Counted from the stretch's first letter, positions 27,108 to 36,240 are shown. The stretch: DNA of 49,380 nucleotides from Gemmatimonadota bacterium (GCA_021324775.1 JAJPIM010000017.1:1-49380), one strand, 5' to 3'. Made by a program: numbers and translations. The notes: generated by a model from the sequence alone, not told the origin.

Positions 27108-30032
27108 TCAGTGAACCGCCCCCTCCGGCACCGGCACATCGAGATGATTCCAGTTGGCCATCGCGTTGAGCACGAGCGCGAATGTCCCCTGCGATTCCCA
27201 CCGCCACAACGGCCGGATCCCGAACAGCACGAGATGCCCCTTCCCCGCCGGCGCCTCGATCACCGCCGCCTTGCCCGCCAGCTCCCCTCCGCCCACCAGC
27301 AGACCTGACAGGAGCAGCGAATCCGGCCGCGTGTGATATTTGAGGATCACCTGCGCGCGCCGTGCCTCGGCCTCTTTCAGAAATGCCGAGTCGACGTCGG
27401 CGTTGATCGCCAGCGTATCTCGCGGCTGGACGTTCATGATCGGATCTCCAGGGAAATACACCGCGAACCCCGGCGCATCGTCGTAGCCGTAAACGATCGG
27501 ACTCGCCGGCGACGCGATCTGCGCACGCAAGATCGACCCGTTCGCACGAAGCGCTTTGCGCTCGACGATCTGCACCGTCGGATTGAAGCCCAGCGATACC
27601 GGGATCGCGTTCGTGGACCCCTCGGTGATCAGTAGTCCGCCCCGCTCGACGAACGCCCGCAACGCCGCCGCCCCCGCCAACCCCATCCCCGGACGCAGGT
27701 CGTCCGTCTCGTCCCACTTGTCCAGGTTGGGTGTCAACGCGCTCTTCTTCCATGGAATAGGCGGCCCGATCATCGGACGCCCGTTGAGCAGCACGGTGGT
27801 GTTCGGCACCCCGACGTGCGGGAACACGACGACGTCGAACCGGTCGAGCGCCGCTGGCCTGCGCAGCGACTGGTCCGAGATCGACGTGTACGGAATCCCC
27901 ATCTGGTCGAAGGCGTAGCGCACCCACCCCTCGTTCTGCGTCTCCAGCCACGTGTGCAGGATGGCGATGCGCGGAACCGTGATCGCGTGGGACCGGACGG
28001 TGACGGCAGCCGGAGCAAACACACCGGCCAGCCCCAGACCACTCGCGATTTTCGCGTCCGCGGCGTTGGCGCCCTCGACGAGGAACGTCCCGGCCGGAAA
28101 CGTGTCGCGGCCCACCGTGAACGCGGTGTCCGCCACCGACACGTGTGCCGTACCAAGCTTCCACGGTAGCGCCGCCGCCCGCCAGTCGCCGCTGTGACGG
28201 ATCACGAGTACTCGTTTTGCCACCGGTCCCGCAGAATCACCGCCCATCGCGCCCGTCACCACCGCATCATGGTCGAGCCGGTCCATCGGCTTCGCCAGCA
28301 CGGCGGAATCACCCGCCGGCTGCGCGATCACGTGGCGAAGCAGGTCGAGCGTCCACCCCGTGTCGTCGTACGGTGTCGGCTCGTTCGCGCCGAACTTCTG
28401 CCGTGCCAGCAGCGTGCGCACCGTCGCCGTGTACGGCTGGTCCATCCGCACGATCCAGTCTCCGCGGTGCACGTCGATGGTCTTGGCGCTGTCGGCGGCT
28501 GCCGGCTTGGCTCCAGCGCCGCCCGCCCCGCCCGCGCCACCGCCCGATGAATCGCGTGGCGCGAGATTGCTGCCGGTTTCCACCGGCCGCGGCGCTTCCT
28601 TCGCCGAGAAATCACCGGAGGCGACGTGGATCTCCACGCCCTGCGCGCGGAACAGATTGACGAGCGCCGCCGCTTCCGCGGCGTGGCGCTGCGCGTGCGG
28701 GATGACGTAGGCGTACGGTGCCGATGTCCGGCCCCGGTGGACGATGCGATCGACCTTGGCGACGTAGTTCGCCATGAACACCGGCCGGTGGTCGGCGACG
28801 TATCGCAGCGCGATCAGAACGCCCGACTCCTGATAGTTGATGTTTGTCCGGATGCACCACCGCACGCCGTTGACGGGCGGGTTCTCCCGATCCCACCGGC
28901 GATCGATCTCGTCGGTGCCCAGGTGCACCTGATGGCAGCCCGCCCCCAGCGACGTGTACGTCTCGTAGAACCGCCCGATCGCGTTGTGCAGGCTGGCGAC
29001 CGACAGGATTGTGTAGTTCGGCGCCCACCCGTCGTAGAACCCGTGCGTCCATACGCCCGGAAGCCCGCGCCGCGTCAGCTCCGTGATCTCCTGGTACGCC
29101 AGCGTGTGCAATTCGTCCGTCAGAATCGGATCGAACTCGTCGTTGTACGGGCCCGTCCCGGTGCTGGTATAGAGGAATGGCACCGACTCGTGCAGATCGT
29201 GCGCGACGATGGGGTGCCAGTCCAGGAAGATCTTCATGACGTTCTGCGTCAGCTTCTGCGACAACACCATGGCGTCACGGTTGTTGTCGTGGGCCGTGTA
29301 CTTCCCCCAGTACACGAGCGGCATGCCCCGCTCGCCGACTTTGAGCGCCCGGCTCTCCTTCATCACGTCGACCATGCGGTCCCGCCCATCCTGCTCCAGC
29401 ACCGGCGTGATCAGCGTGATGATGCCGGCGCGGATCGCCTTGACGTGCGGCGACTCGTCCACCGCCAGCCGATACGCCAGCTCCATCAGCATCTCGGGAC
29501 TCCCGGTCTCCGGGGAGTGGATCGACCCGGTAAGCCAGTAGACGGGCTTGGCCTCGTCGAGAAGCCGGGTCCGCTCGTCCGCGCTCAGCTCACGCGTGTC
29601 GGAGAGCCGCGCCATCGTCTGCTTGAACTGATCGATCGACGCGATCGTCTGCTCGTCGCTGATCGCGACCGCCAGCATCTCCCGCCCCTCGTCGCTCAGG
29701 CCAGCCGAATAGACCTTGACCCGTGGACTCGCGGCCGCCAGCGCGCGGAAATACCGATTGATGTCGGCCACGTACGAGAGTCTGCCGACCGTGCCCGGCA
29801 CGTACCCCAGGAACTTGAGCGGCGACGGCACCGTCGCCGACGCGGGGAGGTAGTCAACCAGCTCGGTCGAGAACTTCCATTTGGGATCGGTCGGCGTCAG
29901 CTCCTGGATCGCGCGCGTGTACGCCGAATCGATCGGCTGCTGCGCGGCAGCAGTGCGGGCACCGAAGACGGTCGCGGCGGAACCGGTCGCGGCACACAGC
30001 ACCGCGACGGCGAATACGGAGAGTCGAGTCAT
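27108..30032 (-). CDS. Secreted M14-family metallocarboxypeptidase-like protein, two-domain
   Basis: Large exported zinc peptidase of 974 residues from the ATG at 30032 with a signal peptide (SVFAVAVLCAATGSAATVFG, then ARTAAAQQ). The zinc motif of M14 is read as IHSPETG, with His 172 and Glu 175; a further His ligand is likely in VAHDLHES. A low-complexity linker (SSGGGAGGAGGAGAKPAAAD) separates the peptidase from the second half. That half has Rossmann-like strands (VLVIRHSGD, RIAILHTWL, RFDVVVFPHVG, GGLLITEG), suggesting a class I glutamine amidotransferase-like fold. Such two-domain M14 proteins are common in this type of bacterium. The natural substrate is unknown. Confidence 0.88.
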   Translation of the reverse strand: MTRLSVFAVAVLCAATGSAATVFGARTAAAQQPIDSAYTRAIQELTPTDPKWKFSTELVDYLPASATVPSPLKFLGYVPGTVGRLSYVADINRYFRALAAASPRVKVYSAGLSDEGREMLAVAISDEQTIASIDQFKQTMARLSDTRELSADERTRLLDEAKPVYWLTGSIHSPETGSPEMLMELAYRLAVDESPHVKAIRAGIITLITPVLEQDGRDRMVDVMKESRALKVGERGMPLVYWGKYTAHDNNRDAMVLSQKLTQNVMKIFLDWHPIVAHDLHESVPFLYTSTGTGPYNDEFDPILTDELHTLAYQEITELTRRGLPGVWTHGFYDGWAPNYTILSVASLHNAIGRFYETYTSLGAGCHQVHLGTDEIDRRWDRENPPVNGVRWCIRTNINYQESGVLIALRYVADHRPVFMANYVAKVDRIVHRGRTSAPYAYVIPHAQRHAAEAAALVNLFRAQGVEIHVASGDFSAKEAPRPVETGSNLAPRDSSGGGAGGAGGAGAKPAAADSAKTIDVHRGDWIVRMDQPYTATVRTLLARQKFGANEPTPYDDTGWTLDLLRHVIAQPAGDSAVLAKPMDRLDHDAVVTGAMGGDSAGPVAKRVLVIRHSGDWRAAALPWKLGTAHVSVADTAFTVGRDTFPAGTFLVEGANAADAKIASGLGLAGVFAPAAVTVRSHAITVPRIAILHTWLETQNEGWVRYAFDQMGIPYTSISDQSLRRPAALDRFDVVVFPHVGVPNTTVLLNGRPMIGPPIPWKKSALTPNLDKWDETDDLRPGMGLAGAAALRAFVERGGLLITEGSTNAIPVSLGFNPTVQIVERKALRANGSILRAQIASPASPIVYGYDDAPGFAVYFPGDPIMNVQPRDTLAINADVDSAFLKEAEARRAQVILKYHTRPDSLLLSGLLVGGGELAGKAAVIEAPAGKGHLVLFGIRPLWRWESQGTFALVLNAMANWNHLDVPVPEGAVH

Positions 30033-30298
30033 GCCACCCACACGGTAGGTTGGGGAAGAACGCTCAGGGCCGGCTGAAAATGCCGGTCGGTACCGGTGGT
30101 CGCAACGTCGACGGCGGCACGCTATGGCCTGGCGCCGAATGCCGCCACTATGGTCATCAATCAACGCGTCCGGAGTTTTCCCTGAGTCCGTGGTGGAGGT
30201 CTCGCTCGCGAAATGCTAAGATTGACGCTGGCCCGGAGTCACCTGGTCCTCCGTTCCAGGGCTCTCCTATCGCGCAGTTACCGTCCTCATCGCACGAA

Positions 30299-31432
30299 GT
30301 GCCCGAGCTGCCGCGGCGATCCGGAGGCCGATCGCGCCTGTCACGCGCGGCCGGACTCCTGGTGGTCGCCGTGGGGGCCACCGGCTGTGCGAGCAACGTG
30401 GGACCGCGCACGATCCCCGCCGCGCGGTTCGACTACAACCAGCGCCTGGCGCAGTCGACCGACGACCAGATTCTGCTGAACCTGGTCCGGCTCCGGTATC
30501 GGGACACGCCGTTCTTCCTCGACGTCGGGTCGGTGCTCGTCCAGTATCAGGTCACGGGCCGCGTCGCGGTGACCGGCGTCACGTCGGCCGCTGTCGCCAC
30601 CCCGCGCCCGACCGCTGGTCTGGAGGTCGACGGGGAGGTCGACGAGCGTCCCACGATCACCTACCAACCGCTCACCGGCGAGGCGTTCGCTCGGCGCTTT
30701 CTGACGCCGATATCCGCATCGACGTTGGCGCTGCTGGCCGGGTCGGGCTGGAGTATCGAACGAGTCTTCAACTGCTGTGTCGACGCGGTGAACGACCTCG
30801 TAAACGTTCCCGCGGCCGCGGGTCCGACCCCCGCGATCGTGACGGTCGACCCGCGTTTTCACGAAATGGCCAATTTGTTTCGCACGCTGCAGCAGACCGG
30901 TCGATTGGAGATCATCCGCTACGCGGATGGCGATTCCGTCAGCGCGGTGCGCTTCCTTGCCGTCCCAGGCGACACGGCCACGGCCGTCCCCAAGGCGTCG
31001 GCCCGCCTTCGGGAGCTCCTCAGCATCACGGGGGAACACGATGTCTTCTACTTCGGGCCATCGGGCGCGAGGACGAACGCGATGGTTCGGGTTCGGCAAC
31101 GCTCGCTCCTGGGCACGATGTTCTTCCTGTCACAGACGGTCGACGTCCCAGATGCCGATCTCAAGGCGGGCCTGGTCCCGCGGTCCGTGATGAGCGACGG
31201 GTCACCGGCCGACTGGGAACAGCTCACGGGCGGGATCTTTCACGTCCGCGTGAGGGAGATCAAGCCTGAACGAGCATTTGTGTCCGTGCACTACCGCGGG
31301 CATTGGTTCTACATCGATGACGCCGACCTCGAGTCGAAGACGACCTTCGACCTGTTGACGCACCTCGTCTCGCTCCAGTCAGTGACGCCACGAGGGAGCG
31401 GCCCCATCGTCACCGTCCCGGTCGGGCCATAG
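30299..31432 (+). CDS. Conserved lipoprotein of unknown function
   Basis: Outer-membrane or periplasmic lipoprotein of about 377 residues. The signal RAAGLLVVAVGATGC ends in a good lipobox. The mature part opens with the conserved block FDYNQRLAQSTDDQILLNLV-RLRYRDTPFFLDVGSV, seen in unnamed lipoproteins of several phyla. The start is uncertain: a GTG at 30299 gives a proper length signal, while the frame stays open to 30050 through leader-like sequence. It is divergent from the M14 gene. No catalytic motif is evident. Confidence 0.7.
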   Translation: MPELPRRSGGRSRLSRAAGLLVVAVGATGCASNVGPRTIPAARFDYNQRLAQSTDDQILLNLVRLRYRDTPFFLDVGSVLVQYQVTGRVAVTGVTSAAVATPRPTAGLEVDGEVDERPTITYQPLTGEAFARRFLTPISASTLALLAGSGWSIERVFNCCVDAVNDLVNVPAAAGPTPAIVTVDPRFHEMANLFRTLQQTGRLEIIRYADGDSVSAVRFLAVPGDTATAVPKASARLRELLSITGEHDVFYFGPSGARTNAMVRVRQRSLLGTMFFLSQTVDVPDADLKAGLVPRSVMSDGSPADWEQLTGGIFHVRVREIKPERAFVSVHYRGHWFYIDDADLESKTTFDLLTHLVSLQSVTPRGSGPIVTVPVGP

Positions 31433-31546
31433 GGTGAGCCCGATAGTGGGTCAGCGGGAATCCGTCCGCAGCGATGAAGCGTTGCGCCAGCGTCGGTATT
31501 GCCCGCAACCTGCCCGGAATCGCCGGCGCACGTCCGGCTTCATGCA

Positions 31547-31981
31547 CTACACGTCGAGGCGTTTTTCGTAGGGCACGATCTCGCCGTGCTCGAGGTAGCG
31601 TCGCAGCAGTCGCAGGTACATCGCCCAGCAGTAGCACGAAATTCGCCAGTGCGCGTTGTCTTCTGGCCATCCTGTGTGAAAGAAGCGAACCCGCGTCGCT
31701 CCGTCGCTCTGTGGGTCGAGATGAAAGCCCACCCGCGTACCCATCCAGTCGGGATCCGCTTGGGTGATCTGAAGCTCGAACGCTGATCCCGAAGCGTAGC
31801 GTGTGACTTTTCCCCGCCACTCGTGGCCCGGACCGAAGGAGAGCCCGTATTCGGCGTTCTGCTTCGCCTCGCCTGTTGCCGACTTGGTCCACCAGCGATC
31901 CAGCCCCATTGGAGTGGCAATTGCTTCAAACACGCGCTCTCGTGGCGCCTTGATTGCAAATTCTTGAAGAATGTCGGCCAT
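31547..31981 (-). CDS. SRPBCC (AHSA1-like) domain protein
   Basis: Single START-like ligand-binding domain of 144 residues. The N-terminal IKAPRERVFEAIATPMGLDRWW and the central ATRVRFFHTGWPEDN strand are typical of the AHSA1/CalC group. The C-terminal helix ISCYCWAMYLRLLRRYLEHG closes the cavity. It lies 62 bases downstream of a second SRPBCC gene on the same strand, and the ArsR-type regulator stands before both, a frequent arrangement. Ligand unknown. Confidence 0.83.
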   Translation of the reverse strand: MADILQEFAIKAPRERVFEAIATPMGLDRWWTKSATGEAKQNAEYGLSFGPGHEWRGKVTRYASGSAFELQITQADPDWMGTRVGFHLDPQSDGATRVRFFHTGWPEDNAHWRISCYCWAMYLRLLRRYLEHGEIVPYEKRLDV

Positions 31982-32043
31982 CGTCAGGCTCCTGTCAGGA
32001 TAGTCGGCTGATCGGAAACAGGCTCGCTACGTGGTTGCAGGCG

Positions 32044-32658
32044 TCACCCCGCCAGCGTCACATCGTGGGTCCTCGGGCCGGGCGGGATTCGCTGCGCATA
32101 ATCGTGTTCCCAGCTCGTATACGCGACCCAAAAACCGGATGGCGCCCGGCCATTGAGACGATCGGCGAGCACGCCGAGATGTGCGTGCCAGCCGCTGGCA
32201 ACGCCGACCATGCTGTCGCGATTGGCCAGCTTGCTGTGCGTGAGCACGAGCTGCACGTCCTTCCCGACGGTGGTTAGCTCGAATCGGACTTCGGAGCCGG
32301 CATCCGCATGCTCGCCGGTGGTCTCGCCCCACGAATAGGCGAGCAGGCGCGGCGGCTCACAGGCGAGTATGTGCCCGTGCATCCGGCTTTCTTTCGAATT
32401 CGCCGCGTGCTTGGCCGGCGGCGGATCGTCGTGCGTGGTCAGTTCGGAGTTGCGGAAGATGTGCTCGACCTGGCCGCCGGGCCGTAGATCCATTTCGCCG
32501 GCCGCGAGCCATGTGCGGCGCTTCTTCGAATCCGTCAGATAGCTCCACACTCGCTCGATCGGTCCGGGCAGCATCCGCTCGAAGCGGACGGTCCCGGGGC
32601 CGATGATGACACCGTAGGCAGGATCCTGCTGCACTCGGTTCGCGGGCTGGTCCGTCAT
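32044..32658 (-). CDS. SRPBCC domain protein coupled to an ArsR regulator
   Basis: START-like protein of 204 residues from the ATG at 32658. The pattern FERMLPGPIERVWSYLTD-SKKRRTWLAAGEMDLRPGG is characteristic of the polyketide-cyclase/AHSA1 group, as is the later YSWGETTGE and VLTHSKL. The ATG overlaps the stop of the ArsR-type gene by 4 bases, a coupling seen in many regulator-SRPBCC pairs whose inducers and substrates are mostly unknown. The frame upstream of the ATG shadows the regulator. Confidence 0.85.
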   Translation of the reverse strand: MTDQPANRVQQDPAYGVIIGPGTVRFERMLPGPIERVWSYLTDSKKRRTWLAAGEMDLRPGGQVEHIFRNSELTTHDDPPPAKHAANSKESRMHGHILACEPPRLLAYSWGETTGEHADAGSEVRFELTTVGKDVQLVLTHSKLANRDSMVGVASGWHAHLGVLADRLNGRAPSGFWVAYTSWEHDYAQRIPPGPRTHDVTLAG

Positions 32659-33020
32659 GACTGATCTCCGGAAGTGGGCGGTTGGCCAGCCGCATCTTCG
32701 GCTTTGAGCACCGATTCGAGCGCGTCGAGACGGCTGCCCCAGAAAGCGCGAGTCCTGGCGATCCACTGCGCGGCTTCGTCGAGCGATGCGGGATTGAAGG
32801 ACACGAGATGCTCTCGCCACGCGCGCCGGCGGCGCACGAGATGGGCCCGCTCCAGCACGCGGATATGCTTCGATACCGCGTTGAGCGATATGTCGAACGG
32901 CGCGGCCAGGTCGGTCACCCGCGACTCCCGCCGCATGACGCGTTCGAGAATCCCACGACGCACCGGATGCGCCAGCGCTGTCATCGTAAGATCAAGGGCC
33001 GTATTGTCATTCAATCGCAT
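32655..33020 (-). CDS. ArsR-family winged-helix regulator (SRPBCC-associated)
   Basis: Small repressor of 121 residues. The domain begins LDLTMTALAHPVRRGILERV, and the recognition helix lies in FDISLNAVSKHIRVLERAHL-VRRRRAWREHLVSF. No Cys-x-Cys metal site is present, so it does not sense arsenic; this subfamily usually controls its adjacent SRPBCC gene. ATG 33020 (MRLNDNTALDL) is preferred, with ATG 33044 as alternative. The long Arg/Glu-rich frame further upstream is the translation of the polypyrimidine tract and not protein. Confidence 0.87.
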   Translation of the reverse strand: MRLNDNTALDLTMTALAHPVRRGILERVMRRESRVTDLAAPFDISLNAVSKHIRVLERAHLVRRRRAWREHLVSFNPASLDEAAQWIARTRAFWGSRLDALESVLKAEDAAGQPPTSGDQS

Positions 33021-33029
33021 GGTTGAATG
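33008..33029 (-). promoter_or_regulatory. Dyad spanning the start codon of the ArsR-type gene
   Basis: Arms CATTCAA (33008-33014) and TTGAATG (33023-33029) are perfect inverse complements around eight bases. The preferred ATG (33018-33020) lies in the centre. It could be the autoregulatory operator. If so, either the ATG at 33044 is used, or the mRNA is nearly leaderless. Confidence 0.45.
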
Positions 33030-33085
33030 ATAGAACCCATTCATTGATTCGTCAACCCGGGCCGCCGCGCCAAGGGCCGCCGACA

Positions 33086-33161
33086 CTCTCCTTTCTCCTC
33101 TCTCTCCTTTCCGCTCTCTCCTCTCTCCTCTCTCCTCTCTCCTCTCTCGTCTCTCCTTTCC
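33086..33161. repeat. Polypyrimidine tract B
   Basis: 76 bases of C/T on the + strand, interrupted by only two G residues, built from repeats of ctctcct. It fills the divergent spacer between the ArsR-type gene and the TAP-type hydrolase. Confidence 0.75.
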
Positions 33162-33204
33162 GACGGGCACCACCGCCCGCCGCACGAGTACTACGTCTCA
33201 CCCT

Positions 33205-34650
33205 ATGCCGGCCCTCCGCCGCCCATCGCCGATCCAACGAGCCGCATCCTCCGGCGCTCCGCTCCGCGTCACTTGCTCCGCCACGCTCGGCCTCGCCGCC
33301 CTGCTCGCGACAGACTGCCGCCAAACCCGCCCACCCCTCGCGCCATGCCTTCTCTTCGGCGTCCACGAGATCGCGCTCTGCGGCACGGTCCTCGTTTACG
33401 AGAACCGCACGACACGCTCGGGGCGGCGGATACCGCTCCGCGTCGTCGTCCTCCCGGCACGCGAGAATCCTGCGACCCGCGATCCGGTTGTCTTCCTCAC
33501 CGGCGGCCCCGGTCTGGCCGCGACCGAGGACGCGGATTTCGCCGCCCGCATCTTCGCGCCCCTCCACGACCGGCGTGACATCGTCCTCGTCGACCAGCGC
33601 GGCACCGGCCATTCGAGGCCGCTCGCATGCCATCTGTACGACGGCGGCTCGCTCCAGCCCTACCTCTCCCCGATGTTCCCGCTGGAACAGGTCCGCGCGT
33701 GCCGCCGCACTCTCGACACGGTCGCCGACCTCACGCAATACACGACCGCCCGCGCCGCCGATGATCTCGCCGATGTCCTCGCCACACTCGGCTACGACAA
33801 GGCCAACGTCGTCGGCATTTCCTACGGAAGCCGAGCCGGCCTCGTGTTCCTTCGCCGTCATCCGGAGCACACCCGCACGCTGGTCGCGCAGGCCGTGCTC
33901 CCACCGGACAAGGTCACCATGCTCGCCGCAGGCCGCGGCGGTACCGTGGCGCTGGACGCTGCGATCGCGGCGTGCGCCTCGCTCCCCGCCTGCCATCGCG
34001 CCGCGCCCGACCCGCGTCGCGACATCGATACGGTACTCGCACGGCTCCGCGTCGCGCCCGCGCATGTGACACTCTGGAACTGGAGCCGCCTGCGCCACGA
34101 GACCGCGACGATCTCGGCGCGCGGATTCGCCGAACGCGTCTTCTTCATGCTCTATACGCCGGGCGCGGGTCGCACGGTGCTGCCCCTCATCCACGAGGCC
34201 GCCCAGGGCGACTGGGCACCATTCGCTCGCACGGTCATCCGCCAGAGTCGCGGACAAAAGGCGGGACGCAGCGTCGGGATGATGCTGTCGGTGCTCTGCA
34301 CGGATGACGCGCCTCGCATCGCGAACGCGGACACGGCTCGCCTCGCCGCCGGCAATCCGCTGGGCATTCCGGTCGCCCTCGAGCTGCTTGCCGCCTGCGC
34401 CGAATGGCCGCGAGGCTCACCGGGCGACACGACCCCCGTCGCGTCGGCCGTTCCCGTGCTCCTCCTGTCGGGCGCGCGCGATCCGGTGACGCCGCCCGAT
34501 TGGGCCGACTCCGCGGCCGTCACGCTGCCCAACAGCGTGCGGTTCGTCGACTCTTCCGCCGGGCATGGCATGATGACCGCTGCCCTGGACACCATGGTGG
34601 CGAACTTCATTATCTATCAGCATGGCGCTGCCGAAAACGCTGCGAGATGA
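33205..34650 (+). CDS. Secreted alpha/beta hydrolase, tripeptidyl aminopeptidase (S33/TAP) type
   Basis: Exported serine hydrolase of 481 residues. An N-terminal hydrophobic stretch ending LLATDC looks like a lipoprotein signal. The hydrolase fold shows FLTGGPG and VDQRGTGHSRPL, the nucleophile elbow VVGISYGSRAG (Ser), the acid in LSGARDPVTPP and the His in SSAGHGMM, so the triad is complete. The C-terminal TAP-type segment is present. It likely releases N-terminal residues or small peptides outside the cytoplasm. The next gene overlaps its 3' end by 29 bases. Confidence 0.9.
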   Translation: MPALRRPSPIQRAASSGAPLRVTCSATLGLAALLATDCRQTRPPLAPCLLFGVHEIALCGTVLVYENRTTRSGRRIPLRVVVLPARENPATRDPVVFLTGGPGLAATEDADFAARIFAPLHDRRDIVLVDQRGTGHSRPLACHLYDGGSLQPYLSPMFPLEQVRACRRTLDTVADLTQYTTARAADDLADVLATLGYDKANVVGISYGSRAGLVFLRRHPEHTRTLVAQAVLPPDKVTMLAAGRGGTVALDAAIAACASLPACHRAAPDPRRDIDTVLARLRVAPAHVTLWNWSRLRHETATISARGFAERVFFMLYTPGAGRTVLPLIHEAAQGDWAPFARTVIRQSRGQKAGRSVGMMLSVLCTDDAPRIANADTARLAAGNPLGIPVALELLAACAEWPRGSPGDTTPVASAVPVLLLSGARDPVTPPDWADSAAVTLPNSVRFVDSSAGHGMMTAALDTMVANFIIYQHGAAENAAR

Positions 34651-34900
34651 GCTCGCCGCCAAACGGCGCGATGAACAGGTGCTCGCCGAGCGCGACAAAC
34701 GTCGCGGCCTCGCACTGTGGATCCTGGCCTGCTGCGGCTGGTCGTGGCTCGGGATCTTCTGCCTCGCCTGGTCGATGCACACGACCAGCCAGACGCTTGG
34801 CGAAATGGCGTTCTGGGGTGGGCTCGGTATAGGAAACGGCGGGGTCCTCTTCACCGGACTCGCTGCCTACCGATGGGGCGAGCGGCACGGGTACTGGTAG
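34622..34900 (+). CDS. Small two-segment membrane protein
   Basis: 92 residues: a charged N-terminus (LRDELAAKRRDEQVLAERDK), then hydrophobic segments GLALWILACCGWSWLGIFCL and MAFWGGLGIGNGGVLFTGLA. No family is recognised. The 29-base overlap with the hydrolase gene and the well-formed membrane segments support a real gene, probably translated from the same mRNA. Function unknown. Confidence 0.6.
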   Translation: MALPKTLRDELAAKRRDEQVLAERDKRRGLALWILACCGWSWLGIFCLAWSMHTTSQTLGEMAFWGGLGIGNGGVLFTGLAAYRWGERHGYW

Positions 34901-35045
34901 CCGCCGACGGGCAGGCGGCCGGCCACAATGTGGCCGCCGCCGGCACCAGGAAATGCGGCCCGCTTGACTCCCCAGATACGGCTTGCTAGGTTCTCCTCGA
35001 TGACAAAGCCGACAATTCTACTCCTGTTTCTACACCCTCCTCACG

Positions 35046-36079
35046 ATGGCACGCGCGACTCGGCAACTGAATTCCGATAAAATTACTCTTATTTCTTCCG
35101 GAACCGTTTCGGTGCCACGGGCCGAGTCGCGGCCATTCGCCATCCGCTGCGCCACCCGCTGCACCATCCGCTGCACCATCCGTTGCACCATCCGTTGCGC
35201 GGCCTGTCTGTCTCTCCTGCTGTGCGCCGCCACACCCGGCCTCGCCGCCCAGCAGACGCCACCAACTGACAGCGCCCGCGCGAACACGCCCCCCACGGCG
35301 AACGGTGCCGAGACCTTGCCGGCGGTGAAGATCGAAGGACAGCGGGCAGCAGCCGCTCGATACGGCCCGGGCATCTCGGCGGCGGACAGAACGCCTTCAG
35401 TTCCGCGACGCCCGGTCCGAACCCCATCCACGACCGCGCGGCGCAGGGCCAGGGATTCGCGACGCTGTCCTACCCCGTGAGCGCCACGACGAAGGTCAAC
35501 GTCGTCCCCTCCGCCGCCGGCAGCAACAACCAGCTCCCCAATGTGCCGAATCTCGATGCGGCGTTTTCGCTCTCCGGCGTCAACGACTTCAATTCGGCCG
35601 CGATCAATTCGTATCTGAACTTCCGGGACTACCTGGGGATCGTCTCCCTGCGCGGTACCCCAGACTCAAATCTGAGTTACCAGATCACCTACGCTGCGCA
35701 CTCGATCACACAGAGTTTCCGGCCCGACAACGACGGTGAGTTGATTTTTCAGGGCGTGGCATCGAACGCATCACACGCCGATGCCGACAACACACTGCAG
35801 GGAGATCTCACCTATCGCAACGGACACCACACGCTCGGCACCGGATTCTACCTTGGCGAGTACCACGTCCGCGCCGGCGATACGTCGCTGGTCTTTCCGG
35901 TAGACACGAGCGGGAATCAGACGAGCGGCACGCCCGAACCGCCTCACGGTACTCAACCTGCTCGACCGCGTGAACCTGATCCGCCCGTCCGAAGGAATCG
36001 GCATCTTCCAGTCCTCCTACGGCCCCCGCTTCACCGTCCTGAACACCCTGCGCTTCTTTTCGGCGAGGATCGGTAGGGG
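35046..36079 (+). pseudogene. Degraded TonB-dependent receptor gene
   Basis: Three pieces of one outer-membrane receptor lie in two frames. Piece one (35046 to about 35375) has a signal-peptide region and LPAVKIEGQ, an early receptor motif. Piece two (about 35396-35942, other frame) has NPIHDRAAQGQGF, GVNDFNSAAINSYL, GELIFQGVASN, ADNTLQGDLTY and VFPVDTSGNQTSGTPE, typical of the middle barrel. Piece three (35950-36077, first frame again) ends LLDRVNLIRPSEGIGIFQS and YGPRFTVLNTLRFF, the usual C-terminus. The plug domain and most of the barrel are missing. Total coding content is some 340 residues against 650 or more in intact relatives. At least two deletions with frameshifts are needed. Confidence 0.75.
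35142..35201. repeat. Five 12-bp tandem repeats inside the TonB-receptor relic
   Basis: Units atccgctgcgcc, acccgctgcacc, atccgctgcacc, atccgttgcacc and atccgttgcgcg are contiguous and translate as repeated Ile-Arg-Cys-Thr. They lie in the signal-peptide region. Confidence 0.8.
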
Positions 36080-36240
36080 CTGCCGGCCGATCATACCAAC
36101 GTCAGAGGATCACGGAGCGGCGGCCGTTCGCGAACCGAAGGTCGCCCTGTTTTGGCAACGGCCGCACCTGCCGCACACCGCCCGCCGGTGGCCGGACACA
36201 TTTCCGTCCCTGGTAGGGGCCGGTCGCGCACGGCCCTGCT
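36072..36240. repeat. Cluster of palindromic repeats with structured element, copy B
   Basis: A partial ggtaggggc...ggcc unit (36072-36090), the GGCCGTT/AACGGCC element (36122-36163) and a degraded tggtag-gggccggtc palindrome (36211-36236) follow one another directly after the TonB relic. The element shares its arms and most of its 28-base interior with the copy at 21780-21820. The word ggatcacg occurs twice nearby (36107, 36262). Confidence 0.65.

Noticed and set aside
28626-30077. Plus-strand open frame of 483 codons
   Set aside because: Antisense to the M14 peptidase, whose signal peptide and zinc motif are clear on the other strand.
33021-33185. Arg/Glu-rich N-terminal extension of the ArsR-type protein
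   Set aside because: It is the translation of polypyrimidine tract B; homologues begin near the internal ATGs.
35142-35201. Possible short CRISPR-like array
   Set aside because: Units are contiguous 12-mers without spacers and lie in a gene relic; no cas gene is present.
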